A stretch of 64,000 bases of DNA from Candidatus Avedoeria danica (GTDB taxonomy: Bacteria; Chloroflexota; Anaerolineae; Epilineales; Epilineaceae): the NCBI GenBank assembly GCA_016703025.1, contig JADJCV010000004.1, positions 1,429,501-1,493,500 on the forward strand, written 5' to 3'. The translations under genes and the position numbers were made by a program. Under the pieces are notes generated by a model. That model saw only the letters and a list, made by a program, of their open reading frames with translations. It was not told the DNA's origin and did no database searches. Position 1 is the stretch's first letter, and every line of letters starts with the position of its first letter. Positions 22,436-31,944 of the stretch are shown here, one piece after another.

Positions 22436-25400
22436 ATGAACCCTCGCTTCACTCCAACGACCGTTCGCCTGCTGCTGATCGCCGCCCTCGTGGCGGTCGC
22501 GGCCACGTTGCCCGCCAGCGCCGGGATCGCCGGCGCCGGCGCCACCGGCATCCAACTCCTGAACCTCGGCACCACCACGACGGACGTAGAGGTCCAGTTC
22601 CGGCCGCAGGGAGGCGGAGCGGCAACATCGGTCCATCGCTCCGGCGTGGCGTCCGGCAGCGCCGTCAACCTCTATTTACCGATGGAGTCCGGCCTCTCGA
22701 ACGGTGCCTTCTCGGCCGCGATCCTCGGCGCACCCGAGGTCGCCGCGCTCAGCCGCACGGATTGGGGGTCGTCCGGGGGGGCGGTGCTCGTCGAAGGCGC
22801 CGCCGATGACAACGCCGTCTCCATTCCGCTGGCCCTCAGCAACGACGCGTTCGACACGCTCGTGAACGTCCAGAACACGGACACCGCGGCGCCGGCCGCC
22901 GTCTCGATCGCGGCCGTACGCAACGGCACGACTGCCGTCGCCGCCACGGTCGACCTCACGATCGCCGCGGGCGCGTCCGCCACGGTGGACCTCGGTCGCC
23001 ATCCGGCGTTTGCCGCGCTCGGCAACTTCGACGGCGCGCTGCTCGTCACCGCCGACCGTGCCGTCGCCGCCAGCGCGATCGTCGACGGCGAGACGAGCCC
23101 GATGGGCGTGGCGGGCTACGCCGCGCCGGGCGTCGATGCGGCGGCCGGACGGCTGCTGCTGCCCTACGTCCCGCTCGAGGCAGTCGATGCCGCCGGTGCG
23201 ACGTGGCACAGCACGCTGGCCCTGCACAACGTGGGCAGCGTCCATTCCACGATCGAGTTCATACTCATGGGCGTCTCTGGCACGTGCGACCAGAGTGACA
23301 CCGGCGCGATCAGCACGCTTCAGGTCCCTGCTGGCGGGTCGCTGCACGTCGACGTGACGCCGTCGGCCGCCGGGTTGCCCGCCGGCTGCACCGCCGCCGG
23401 CATCGTCCACACGAGCACAGACTCGCATGTGACGGGCGCCGTCCTCACCCGCGCGGTCGCCGCAGCGGGCACCGTGACCGCGCTATCGAGCTACGCCGCG
23501 CTACCTGAGAGCGACGCCCGCACGCAGCTACAAGCCGTCCTGATGCGCCGCGAGCACACCGCCGCGACGCTGTCGACGACGCTCTGGCTCCTCAACCCCG
23601 GCGCCACGGCGGCCACCGTCACCGTCGAGGTGCGCGATCCATTCGGCACCTCGCTCGCCTGTCCGGCCGGGTGCACCCTTTCCGTCCCTGCAGGCCGCGG
23701 CGCGCCCGTGCCGGCCGACTTCGGCAGTGCGATGCCCCCAAACATGTACGGCAGCGCGTTCCTCCAATCGGACAGGCCCATCACCGGCGTCATCGTCGAC
23801 GCGTCCATGAACGGCGTGCTCGACGCAGCCGCCGCCCCCCTGCTCTCGACGGCCGACATCGGCCGCCACTGGCTGCCCCTCGTCCTGCGCGCCCGCATCG
23901 GCCCGCCCCCGCCGACGCGGGCGGCGACCGCCACCTCCGGCCCAGGCACTGCTGTGCCGCCTTCGAACACGCCGACCCCGGCGCCCACCGACGGCCCGGT
24001 CCGGTGGCCGCAGCCCAGCGCGGGCAACAGCGCGGGCAGCTTCGCGGCCAGTGGTATCCAGGTTCTCAATCAGACCGCGGCGGCCGAGAACGTGGCCGTG
24101 CGCTTCGCGCCGGTTACCGGCGAGGTGCGCACGATCGATCGCGGGTCGGTGGCGCCGGGTGCCGCGTTCAACTTCTACCTCCCGGTACACTCAGAACTGT
24201 CCAGTGTTTCTTATGTCGCGTCGGTCGTCAACCCGGCCGGGTTCGGGTCGGTCGGCCGAACGGACTGGTCCGGGGCCGGCGGCTCGATCATGTTCACCTC
24301 CGCGCCCGCCGACGATGACATCGCCCTGCCGCTCGGCCTGCGCGCCTCCGAACGGGCCTACATCCGCATCGCCAACCCCGATCCCGCCGCCACCGCAGAC
24401 GGCACGATCCACTACGGTGCCGCCACGACCACCCTGAGCATTGCCCCCGGCCGCTTCGTGACCGTCGCGGCGCCGGCCGGCGCCGCCATCGCCCGCATCG
24501 CCGTCGACCGCCCGGTCGTCGCCTCGGCCCTCGTGTTCGACCTCGCCAGCGATCAGGCGATTTACGACGTCGCCGGCCGCGGCACGGACGATGCCTCGAC
24601 GGAGCGCTGGATCCCCCGCGCCTACCGCGCCGCACCCCTCGACGACGCGCTGGGCGTCACGCGCTCGAGCCGCTTCGTCATCGCCAACCCCGGCGCAGCG
24701 GCCATCGACGTCACCGCGCACGTGCTCGGCTCGACGAGCGCCTGCGCCGGCCAGGCGCTGTCGATCGGTCCGCGGTCCGTCGACGCGGGCGGCGCGCTTG
24801 CGATCGACCTCGCCGCGGAGACCACCGTCCCTGCCGGCTGCGCCGGCGCGGTGCGGATCGAAGGCACCGGACCGTTCGTTGCCAACGCCGTCGACCACTA
24901 CTTGGCCGAGGGTGCGCCGCTCACAGCGGCGGCGGCGCCGGCGGTGGCGGCCGGCGACGGCGGGACGGACCGCTGGCTCCCGATCCTGCGCCTCAACCAC
25001 ACCGGCGCTCGCTTCACGACCGACGTCAGCGTCGTCAACCCGGACAGCCAACCGCACACCGTCACGCTGACGGCGACGGACGGCCAGGGCGGGCCGATCG
25101 GCGTCGCCGACGGCAGCGTCGTGCTGCCCCCCGGCGGCGGCCACGTCTTCCGCGGCGCGGTCGTGCTCGGCGCGCTCAACCACGCCTACGGCAGTGGCCG
25201 GATCCAGTCCGACGGCCCCGTCATCGTCCGCGTGGATGAGTTCTCGGCCAGCGGCACCTGGGACGCAACGGCCCTGTTGGCCGGCCCGGCCGACGACGGG
25301 CACGCCCCGCGGCTGGGCGACGGCATCCTCGTCTGGGCACAGAAGGGTGAAGGGCTTGGGGTCGGCGCCGTCCCCGAACCGACCGCCGTCCCGACGCCCA

Positions 25401-25906
25401 TCCCCGCCCCGCCGCTCACCCTGCTCGCCGCCGCCTTCGTCGACGTCGCGGGCGGCACGGCGGCCGGCTGCGCCAGCTGCGACGGCGTCTACGACGCGGC
25501 CGATCGGGTCGCCGCGGCCGCAGCGCCGCTGCCACGGTTGCAGTTCTCGGTCCACGACGCGACCGGCCGGCAGGTGGCCAGCGGACGAAGCCAGCTCATC
25601 GACGGCATCCAGATCGCCGGGCTGCAGTTGCCGCAGCGCCTCGCCGACCGTTCCCTCATCGTGAAGCTCGACGGCCTGCCTTCCGGCTGGTCGTACTGCC
25701 CGAACGCGCCACTCGAGCGCGCGCTGACGCTCAAGGACTTCGAACTCGGCACGGCGCGGCTGTACTACCACTTCAGCAACGCCTGCGTCCCCGCCGGCGC
25801 CCTCGCGCCGATCGTACCCGCCGCGCTGCCGGACCTGCCGCCCGGCTTCGGGCAAGCGCGCATCTTCATCCCCTGGACGGTGCGCGACCGCGATCTCGGA
25901 CGATGA
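22436..25906 (+). CDS. Secreted two-module surface protein with Cys-containing C-terminal domain
   Basis: 1156 residues from ATG 22436, behind GGGAGA. The signal peptide is 'VRLLLIAALVAVAATLPASA'. Two long modules follow, about residues 38-490 and 535-960. Each opens with 'GIQ(L/V)LN' and '(F)YLP', and each ends in a Pro/Thr linker. The first ends at 'HWLPLVLRARIGPPPPTR'. A C-terminal domain (about 995-1156) contains 'CASCDGVYDAADR' and looks like a small carboxypeptidase-regulatory or SdrD-B type beta-sandwich. The modules resemble loosely the C-terminal module of the giant protein at 8009-16408 ('QN......L.PG....F'). It is probably surface-exposed; no enzyme motif is visible. The sigma-factor gene starts 46 bp downstream. 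Confidence 0.82.
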   Translation: MNPRFTPTTVRLLLIAALVAVAATLPASAGIAGAGATGIQLLNLGTTTTDVEVQFRPQGGGAATSVHRSGVASGSAVNLYLPMESGLSNGAFSAAILGAPEVAALSRTDWGSSGGAVLVEGAADDNAVSIPLALSNDAFDTLVNVQNTDTAAPAAVSIAAVRNGTTAVAATVDLTIAAGASATVDLGRHPAFAALGNFDGALLVTADRAVAASAIVDGETSPMGVAGYAAPGVDAAAGRLLLPYVPLEAVDAAGATWHSTLALHNVGSVHSTIEFILMGVSGTCDQSDTGAISTLQVPAGGSLHVDVTPSAAGLPAGCTAAGIVHTSTDSHVTGAVLTRAVAAAGTVTALSSYAALPESDARTQLQAVLMRREHTAATLSTTLWLLNPGATAATVTVEVRDPFGTSLACPAGCTLSVPAGRGAPVPADFGSAMPPNMYGSAFLQSDRPITGVIVDASMNGVLDAAAAPLLSTADIGRHWLPLVLRARIGPPPPTRAATATSGPGTAVPPSNTPTPAPTDGPVRWPQPSAGNSAGSFAASGIQVLNQTAAAENVAVRFAPVTGEVRTIDRGSVAPGAAFNFYLPVHSELSSVSYVASVVNPAGFGSVGRTDWSGAGGSIMFTSAPADDDIALPLGLRASERAYIRIANPDPAATADGTIHYGAATTTLSIAPGRFVTVAAPAGAAIARIAVDRPVVASALVFDLASDQAIYDVAGRGTDDASTERWIPRAYRAAPLDDALGVTRSSRFVIANPGAAAIDVTAHVLGSTSACAGQALSIGPRSVDAGGALAIDLAAETTVPAGCAGAVRIEGTGPFVANAVDHYLAEGAPLTAAAAPAVAAGDGGTDRWLPILRLNHTGARFTTDVSVVNPDSQPHTVTLTATDGQGGPIGVADGSVVLPPGGGHVFRGAVVLGALNHAYGSGRIQSDGPVIVRVDEFSASGTWDATALLAGPADDGHAPRLGDGILVWAQKGEGLGVGAVPEPTAVPTPIPAPPLTLLAAAFVDVAGGTAAGCASCDGVYDAADRVAAAAAPLPRLQFSVHDATGRQVASGRSQLIDGIQIAGLQLPQRLADRSLIVKLDGLPSGWSYCPNAPLERALTLKDFELGTARLYYHFSNACVPAGALAPIVPAALPDLPPGFGQARIFIPWTVRDRDLGR

Positions 25907-25952
25907 GTCGAGCCGCGGCACCGCACGACCCGTTGGCGACGCACGCCCCGGC

Positions 25953-26603
25953 GTGAACGACGCCGCAGCGCCGCTGCCAACCGCCGCGAGCCCGGACGGG
26001 TCGTCCGGGCTCGCGGCGCGCGCGCGCGGCGGCGACGAGGCCGCATTCGCCGCCCTCTACCGCGGCTGCGTCGACCGCACATTCCGCTACCTCCGCCTCC
26101 GGGTCGGCGACGCGTCGCTGGCCGCCGACCTGACGCAGGACGTCTGGCTGAACGCGCTGAAGGGCATCCGCGACCTCGGCGACCCGGCGCGCTTCGACGC
26201 CTGGCTGTTCGCGATCACCCGCAACCGCCTGCGCCGCCACTGGGACGACCGCCGCCGCAACCCGACCGCGGCGTCGATCGATGCCGACGGCGACGCCGCA
26301 CCGCTCGCGTTCGACGATGCGGCCGCCGGCACCTCCCCAACGATGGACGGATTGGGCGCCTCGGTCGTGGGCGAGGGCGTCGAGGCAATGGCCGGCATCT
26401 GGCGCCAGGCCGCGCTCGTCGAAGCCGTCACGGCGCTCTCGGACCGGCAGCGTGAAGTCATCGCCCTGCGCTTTGGCGCCGGGTACAGTGTTCTGGAAAC
26501 CGCCGACCTCCTCGGGCGCAGCGAGGCGGCCGTGAAGCAGCTGCAGCATCGAGCACTGGTCGAATTGCGCGCGCGGCTCCAAGATAAGGAAATGGCACGA
26601 TGA
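25953..26603 (+). CDS. ECF-type RNA polymerase sigma factor
   Basis: 216 residues from GTG 25953. Region 2 is seen in 'EAAFAALYRGCVDRTFRYL' and 'LTQDVWLNALKGI' with 'WLFAITRNRLRRHWDDRRR'. Region 4 is the helix-turn-helix 'LSDRQREVIALRFGAGYS' and 'ETADLLGRSEAAVKQLQHRA'. These are the two conserved regions of the ECF (sigma-70 group 4) family, which binds core RNA polymerase and directs it to a small regulon. The linker between the regions is longer than usual, at about 60 residues and Ala/Asp-rich. The stop overlaps the start of the next gene by 4 bp (ATGA). Such pairing normally joins an ECF factor to its regulator. Confidence 0.93.
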   Translation: MNDAAAPLPTAASPDGSSGLAARARGGDEAAFAALYRGCVDRTFRYLRLRVGDASLAADLTQDVWLNALKGIRDLGDPARFDAWLFAITRNRLRRHWDDRRRNPTAASIDADGDAAPLAFDDAAAGTSPTMDGLGASVVGEGVEAMAGIWRQAALVEAVTALSDRQREVIALRFGAGYSVLETADLLGRSEAAVKQLQHRALVELRARLQDKEMAR

Positions 26604-29600
26604 GCGATCCACGCCGAGCACGGCCCTCCCCGGACGACGCGTCCCGGCCCGCCGCGCCGTCCGGCCCAGCGGCCACCGACGGCGCGGCCGACCGCTTGGC
26701 CGAGGCCATCGCCCGCGCCTCGGCGATGGACGGCGCCGCCGCCGGAGACGACGCGGGCCGTGGTGCGCCATCCGATGCACACCGCGCAGTCCCCGCCCCC
26801 GCCCCCGGCCCGGACTTGGCCGAGCTCGTCTCACTCGCCGCAGCCCTGGCCTCGCTGCCCGCACTTCCCGCCGCCCGCCGCACCGCGATCGACCGCGCGC
26901 TCGGTCTGCCCGACGCCGCCGGCGCCGCCGGCGCTGCGGTCACCGCGCCCATCCCGATCGGGCCAGCCAGCCAACCGGAGGACGCCGAAGCGGCGCACCG
27001 ATGGCCGTCTGCGCCAGGCCGACACGGTGGGACCGCCTTGCTCATCGGCATCCTGCTCCTGCTCACCGCCGCCGGACTGCGCGCCGGCCGCGACCGAACC
27101 CAAGTGCCGTCGCCGGGCCTCCGGATCGCCGCCACGCCGGTCGCGGGCCCGGCAACACCGGATCCGGCCCCGATCGCCCGGATCGGCACGTCCGTCACAA
27201 CGGGACGAGCGAACAGCGGCAACGGGACAGCCGACGCGATGGGTTCGTTGCGCGACGGCCGCGACGGACCGGCCGGGGCGTCGATGACGGTCCGCGGCAT
27301 GGCGGCCGAGCGGACCGAACCGCGACCCGCGCGCGCGGCGCCGTCTCCGACCGCCACGCCGTCAACGCCGACCGAGCCGGCAGGGCCATCCGTCCTGCCC
27401 GCGCCGGCGATTCTCGCCGCCCCGCCGGCCACCGACGCCCCGCCCGCGACGCCGCCGCGCCGCGCCACCCACACGGAACCGGCGACGGGATCGCCACCGG
27501 CGAGCCCGACGACCGCTCCGGACGCCGGCCTGTGCGCCGGCCCCGCGGCGCCGCAAACGCTCACCGTCCACGTCGTCGACGGCGCGGGCGGCGCGCTGGC
27601 GGATGCCGATATCGCCATCGGCCGGGCGCCGGATGGGCCGCTGGACGTCTATGCCGTCACGGGCGTCGACGGCTGCCGCCGTGTCGTCCTTGCGCCGGGC
27701 GAACACCACGTTCGTGCGTCGTGGCGGGGCCTCACGCGCTGGTACCCGTCTTCTGCCGACCGCAGCAACGCCGAGCCCGTCGCGATGAAGGACACACCGC
27801 AGTCTCTGACCGTGATCCTGGCCACCGACGACGTCGAGCCGGCGCCCGCGGCGATGCGATCGACCCCGCGCCGTGCGGCGACTTCCGGCATCGGCACGTC
27901 GCCCGACGCCGACGGCGGCAATGACGCGTCGCCCGACGCCGACGGCGGCAGCGACGCGGCGGCCGACGCGCCAGCCTCCGCGGACGGGCTGCCCGACCGC
28001 ATCACCCAAACCGGCGGCGCCGTCACGAACGTCGCCTTCGATGCCGCCACCGGCACCGTCTGGGCCATCGTCGGCCCGCGCCTCACGGCGTGGCGGGTGG
28101 CGGCGGACGGCTGGGTCGCGCTCGGGCGATCGGATGTCCTGCCGGCCGTGCCCGAGGCACTGGCGATCGGCGACGGGCGCGTCGCGATCGGCTTGATGGG
28201 TCGCGGCGGCCCGGCGGAGGTCTGGCTGTTCGACGCCGGCGCGTTCACGCGTCCGATCGTCCGGATCCGCATTCCGCTCCTGAAGAGCGGAGCCGTCAAG
28301 ATCGGTGCCGTCGCGGTGGGTGGGCAGCTCGTCTGGGCGGTGACCGATCGCGGCGTCTCCATCCTCGATCTCAAGCCGGCCGCGCCGGTCGAGGTAGGCA
28401 TCGTGGCCACCGACGACGGCCGCTTTCAGGCGATGGACGCCCTCGACTGGCAGGGTGACGTCGTGGTCCTGGGCGAGCGGCGCTACGCCGCCGTCGTCCG
28501 CCCATGGGGGCTGTGGTTGATCGACGCCATCGACCCGCGCCGCCCGAGCGTGCGCTCGTCGCCCGCCGCGCATGCGACCCGACCGCGCTGGCCGGCGTTC
28601 GCCGTAGATGCGCGCGGGCCAAGCGTCGCCTTCGTCGATGTGACCGACGACGGTCCGGGCCGGCTGACGGTCCTCGACGCCAGCGATCCGGACCGCCCTG
28701 TCGTCCGTGCTCACATCGACCTCGCCGACACCACGCCGGCCGCCGAACGTCATTCGCGGCCCGTCCCGATCCGCGACGACCCGCGCGACGGCCGCTCGCG
28801 CGGCGCGGCCGCGGCCTGGCGGGCCGACGGCGTGACCGTGCTGTCGGCCGACGCACGTTGGTGGGCGCACGCCGCGCTGCACGACGACGGACCGGCGTGG
28901 ACCGCGTCGGGCACTGGCGCGCCCTGGGATGCCAGTCGGGCAGTCGTCGCGGTGCTGGACGCAGCCGGCACACCGACCGATCACGCGCCGACCGATCGCG
29001 CATCGACCGATCGCGCATCGACGAGCGCGATGCCGATCCCACCGTTCGTTGTCGCCGGCGGCGACGCCGGCCTGCGCGCGCACTTCGACAACGCAACTTC
29101 GGTGGTCGCCCCCGACATCGCCCCGCCGCTCTGGCAGACCGTCCTCGGCGCGGACGCCGACACGTTGCTCGGCGCGGCCGGCCGCGCTGGCGTGGCGACG
29201 TTTGCCATCGGGAGCGACGACGTCGCGTACCGCGCTGCGACGCGACTGTTCGGCGACGGGGAACCCGGCGATGCGGGATCAGCCGGCGGCGGCCGCGACT
29301 GCGGGGCCGTCGTGGCGGTTGCGGCCGACACGTCGGCCCGGTCCGGCGAGACCGGCGGCGGAGCGGTGGCGCTGACCGCGGCGTGCGGGCTCGTGACGCT
29401 GGCGATCGAGCCGGACGGTCGGGCACGCGTGCTCGGCCACGTCGATTGGCTTGCGCCGCAGCCGGAGGTCGTCGCACACGCCGTGCCGCTCGTCGTGCGC
29501 GACGGCCGAGCGGCCTGGGTCGAGGCCGAGGCCGACGGGCGCGGCGCTTTCGTCGCCGTGGCCGACGTGCGTTCGCGGGCCCAGCCGCGCCGAGCCGGGC

Positions 29601-30784
29601 GGGTCCGCCCACGCCAAGGCTTCCCGGTCGCGATCGGCGCGGCGCCGGACGCATGGCTCATCATGTCGAGCACGGGGGTCGGCGCGACGCTCGAGGTCTG
29701 GCCGGCCGGGCTCGATGCCGCGGCCCCGCGCAACTCCACATCGCTCGCCCGCACGTACCGGACGGTTTCGGCCGATGGCGGCGTCATTCTTCTGTCCCAT
29801 CCAGCGGAGGGGCCTGGCACGGCCCTCCTCGCGCTCGAGCCGTTCGGCGGCGGCTTGCGCGTTGAACGAAGCGGCTGGGGGTTCGGCGCCGTCGCCCTGG
29901 CCGACTCAGCGTTTTCGCGCGGCGACCACGTGCTGGCCAGCGACGGAGCGGCGCTGGCCGCCCTCGACATCCGGCACGGGCTCGCGCCCGTCGGCCAGTC
30001 CGTCGCGCTCCCGCACGGCCAGTTGATCGACGCATGGGGGACTTCGCCGCAGCGCGACGACGTCCTCTGGACGCGGGGCGACGCGTACGTGGCGCTCGGC
30101 GATGCCGGCGTCCTCCGCATGCCGGGCGAAGCCCTCGGCACGGGACCGACGAACGCACCAGCACCCAACCGTCGCCCGTCGCCGATCTACCTGCCCCGCC
30201 TCGGCGCGGAGCGGCCGACCACGCCGCTCCCGGCTGTCGAAGCGTCGGATCACCACATTGTCCTGTTCGACGGTACGACCGCGGCTGCGGCATGGCTGTC
30301 GGCCAACGGCGGGCCGGACACGCTGGCCGTCGCCGTCCGCGCCGCGGCCGCCGCCAACGGCCCGTTCGGCCGCCTCACGCTCGCCCGCTGGGACGACTGG
30401 GCGGTGCGATGGCCGGCACCTTTCGGCAACGACCACGCGGCGCGCGCCATCGCCCGGTCCGTCGCCAGCGCCCCCGGCCGCGAGCGCCGGGCCGACGCGG
30501 CGCTCGCGTTGGCAGCCGACGTCCTCGGCGAAGCGCCGCCCGGCGCCGGACATGCCATCCTCGTGGCCGCCGACGACGTCGCGGCCGATGCCGTTGCCGG
30601 CGCCGCGGCGCGCGCACGGGGGCTCGCCGACGGCGGTGCCCGGCTGACGGTCGTGCTGCTCGGCCCGCCGCGGCCGGCGCCGGGGCTGGCGGCGGTGGCC
30701 GACGCGGGCGGCGCCGTCGTGCGCTCGGCCGTGGATGCGGCGGCGCTCACGACGGCGATGGGCGCGGCTGCGGTCACACCGTGA
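26600..30784 (+). CDS. Giant single-pass membrane protein, putative anti-sigma factor/sensor
   Basis: 1394 residues. The cytoplasmic N-terminus (1-144) has a helix 'LAELVSLAAALASLPALP' followed by 'ARRTAIDRALGLP', similar in layout to the short anti-sigma domains seen next to ECF genes. One membrane segment lies at about 145-161 (TALLIGILLLLTAAGLRAG). Outside, a Pro/Thr/Ala-rich stretch leads to a carboxypeptidase-regulatory-like beta domain (about 314-415). Then come about 700 residues of propeller-like repeats ('VWAIVGPRLTAWRV', 'LTVLDASDPDRPVV'), a 'PSPIYLPRLG' segment near 1195, and a degenerate von Willebrand A-like domain ('HHIVLFDGTTAAAAWL'; no DxSxS). The 4-bp overlap with the sigma gene supports a regulator/sensor role; that role is inference. 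Short 15-bp repeats occur near 28978-29025. Confidence 0.75.
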   Translation: MSDPRRARPSPDDASRPAAPSGPAATDGAADRLAEAIARASAMDGAAAGDDAGRGAPSDAHRAVPAPAPGPDLAELVSLAAALASLPALPAARRTAIDRALGLPDAAGAAGAAVTAPIPIGPASQPEDAEAAHRWPSAPGRHGGTALLIGILLLLTAAGLRAGRDRTQVPSPGLRIAATPVAGPATPDPAPIARIGTSVTTGRANSGNGTADAMGSLRDGRDGPAGASMTVRGMAAERTEPRPARAAPSPTATPSTPTEPAGPSVLPAPAILAAPPATDAPPATPPRRATHTEPATGSPPASPTTAPDAGLCAGPAAPQTLTVHVVDGAGGALADADIAIGRAPDGPLDVYAVTGVDGCRRVVLAPGEHHVRASWRGLTRWYPSSADRSNAEPVAMKDTPQSLTVILATDDVEPAPAAMRSTPRRAATSGIGTSPDADGGNDASPDADGGSDAAADAPASADGLPDRITQTGGAVTNVAFDAATGTVWAIVGPRLTAWRVAADGWVALGRSDVLPAVPEALAIGDGRVAIGLMGRGGPAEVWLFDAGAFTRPIVRIRIPLLKSGAVKIGAVAVGGQLVWAVTDRGVSILDLKPAAPVEVGIVATDDGRFQAMDALDWQGDVVVLGERRYAAVVRPWGLWLIDAIDPRRPSVRSSPAAHATRPRWPAFAVDARGPSVAFVDVTDDGPGRLTVLDASDPDRPVVRAHIDLADTTPAAERHSRPVPIRDDPRDGRSRGAAAAWRADGVTVLSADARWWAHAALHDDGPAWTASGTGAPWDASRAVVAVLDAAGTPTDHAPTDRASTDRASTSAMPIPPFVVAGGDAGLRAHFDNATSVVAPDIAPPLWQTVLGADADTLLGAAGRAGVATFAIGSDDVAYRAATRLFGDGEPGDAGSAGGGRDCGAVVAVAADTSARSGETGGGAVALTAACGLVTLAIEPDGRARVLGHVDWLAPQPEVVAHAVPLVVRDGRAAWVEAEADGRGAFVAVADVRSRAQPRRAGRVRPRQGFPVAIGAAPDAWLIMSSTGVGATLEVWPAGLDAAAPRNSTSLARTYRTVSADGGVILLSHPAEGPGTALLALEPFGGGLRVERSGWGFGAVALADSAFSRGDHVLASDGAALAALDIRHGLAPVGQSVALPHGQLIDAWGTSPQRDDVLWTRGDAYVALGDAGVLRMPGEALGTGPTNAPAPNRRPSPIYLPRLGAERPTTPLPAVEASDHHIVLFDGTTAAAAWLSANGGPDTLAVAVRAAAAANGPFGRLTLARWDDWAVRWPAPFGNDHAARAIARSVASAPGRERRADAALALAADVLGEAPPGAGHAILVAADDVAADAVAGAAARARGLADGGARLTVVLLGPPRPAPGLAAVADAGGAVVRSAVDAAALTTAMGAAAVTP

Positions 30785-30916
30785 GGCCGCAGCGCTTCGG
30801 TGGGTTCGATGGGTAAGATGGGTTGAATGACACTGGTTGATTCGGTGGGCGTGTGAACGTCGTCAGAGCGACGCCGAAGCGTCCCGACTGCCGACGGGCC
30901 GTCGCATCGTGACCGC
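30785..30916. other. Convergent intergenic region
   Basis: 132 bp between two genes that end towards each other. I saw no gene and no stem-loop with a T-run; transcripts from both sides may overlap here. Confidence 0.5.
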
Positions 30917-31825
30917 TCAGCGAAACGCGCCAGCGTCCGGGGTCTTCCCTGCCGCGACCTCGGCGTAGTATCGCCCCCAGTCCGGACGGCTCCCGTCGAT
31001 GTCGGTGAAGCCGTACACGTGCATCATCTGCCACGACGACAACGCCTGCCCTGACCAGCGCGCCACGTCGGGATCGGCGGCCAGGGCGGCGACGGCACGG
31101 CCGACGTATGCGGGCGACTCGGCCATCGCGAAGTGGGGGTCCGTCGCCGCGCCGGCGCGCCACGTGGCCTCCGTGACGCCGAAGTGATCGAGCATCTCCT
31201 CGGAGCGGAGGAAGCCGGGCGTGATCGACAAAGCCGTGCCGCCGAACGGTCGGAGGTCCTCGGCCTGGCCGAGGGCCAGCCGGATGACGGTCGCCTTGGA
31301 GAGGTCGTAGAAGAGCGAGCCGCGGTAGCCTGCCTCCTGTCCATCCGTCACCTCGATCACCAGGCCGTGCCCGGATGCGATGAGCAACGGCGCGACGTGC
31401 CAGCTCGTGATCAGGTGCGTCTCGATCGCGTTCCGGAACATCTGCAGGCCGCCGGACAGCGGCTGGCGCCAGAACGGCTCGTCGAACACGATCAGCTTCT
31501 CGCCGCCCCAGACGTCGTTGACGAGGATGTCGAGCCGTCCGGCGTGGTCCGCGCCGATCCGCTCGGCCAGCGCCTTCACCTGCGCGGCATCCATGTGGTC
31601 GACCGCGACCGCGATCCCGACGCCGCCGGCGGCCGTCACGAGTTCGGCGGTGTCCTCGATCGTCTCGGCGCGGTTCAGGGGCGACCGATGCGTGCGCGTC
31701 GTGCGCCCGGTGCAGTAGACGGTCGCGCCGGCCGCGCCGAGCTGTACGGCGATGCCTCGCCCTGCACCGCGCGTCGCTCCGGCGACGAGCGCGATTCGAC
31801 CCTTGAGCGGTGGTTCGAGCGTCAT
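30917..31825 (-). CDS. Short-chain dehydrogenase/reductase (SDR)
   Basis: 302 residues from ATG 31825. A Rossmann fold begins 'GRIALVAGATRGAGRGIAVQLG', the glycine-rich nucleotide-binding loop of SDR enzymes, and the basic residue in 'CTGRTTRTH' suggests NADP(H). 'LDILVNDVWGG' replaces the usual NNAG strand. The active site shows the family Tyr and Lys as 'YDLSKAT'; the usual Ser position reads 'EVTDGQ'. The C-terminal 'TDIDGSRPDWGRYY' is seen in SDR proteins of this length annotated only as oxidoreductases. The substrate cannot be told. It is divergent from the CAP-like gene, with 119 bp between starts that contain a 19-bp inverted repeat. Confidence 0.9.
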   Translation of the reverse strand: MTLEPPLKGRIALVAGATRGAGRGIAVQLGAAGATVYCTGRTTRTHRSPLNRAETIEDTAELVTAAGGVGIAVAVDHMDAAQVKALAERIGADHAGRLDILVNDVWGGEKLIVFDEPFWRQPLSGGLQMFRNAIETHLITSWHVAPLLIASGHGLVIEVTDGQEAGYRGSLFYDLSKATVIRLALGQAEDLRPFGGTALSITPGFLRSEEMLDHFGVTEATWRAGAATDPHFAMAESPAYVGRAVAALAADPDVARWSGQALSSWQMMHVYGFTDIDGSRPDWGRYYAEVAAGKTPDAGAFR

Positions 31826-31860
31826 GACGACGGCCTTTCTTTGTCGACCCGTGCGCGGCG

Positions 31861-31906
31861 GCGGCCATGGGTGCCCGCGGCCGGGGTCGCGGGCGCCCAT
31901 GGCCGC
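31861..31906. repeat. 19-bp inverted repeat between divergent genes
   Basis: Arms GCGGCCATGGGTGCCCGCG (31861-31879) and its complement (31888-31906) differ at one position, with an 8-bp loop. It lies between the SDR start and the CAP-gene promoter. It has no flanking T-run, so an operator-like site or cruciform fits better than a terminator. Confidence 0.7.
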
Positions 31907-31928
31907 GGCACGGGCATCGAATCGCGCA

Positions 31929-31937
31929 TGATATACT
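31929..31937 (+). promoter_or_regulatory. Extended -10 promoter of CAP-like gene, leaderless
   Basis: TGATATACT matches TGnTATAAT. The last T is 7 bases before ATG 31945, so transcription should start at or next to the ATG with no room for a ribosome site. Confidence 0.65.
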
Positions 31938-31944
31938 CGCCGGC

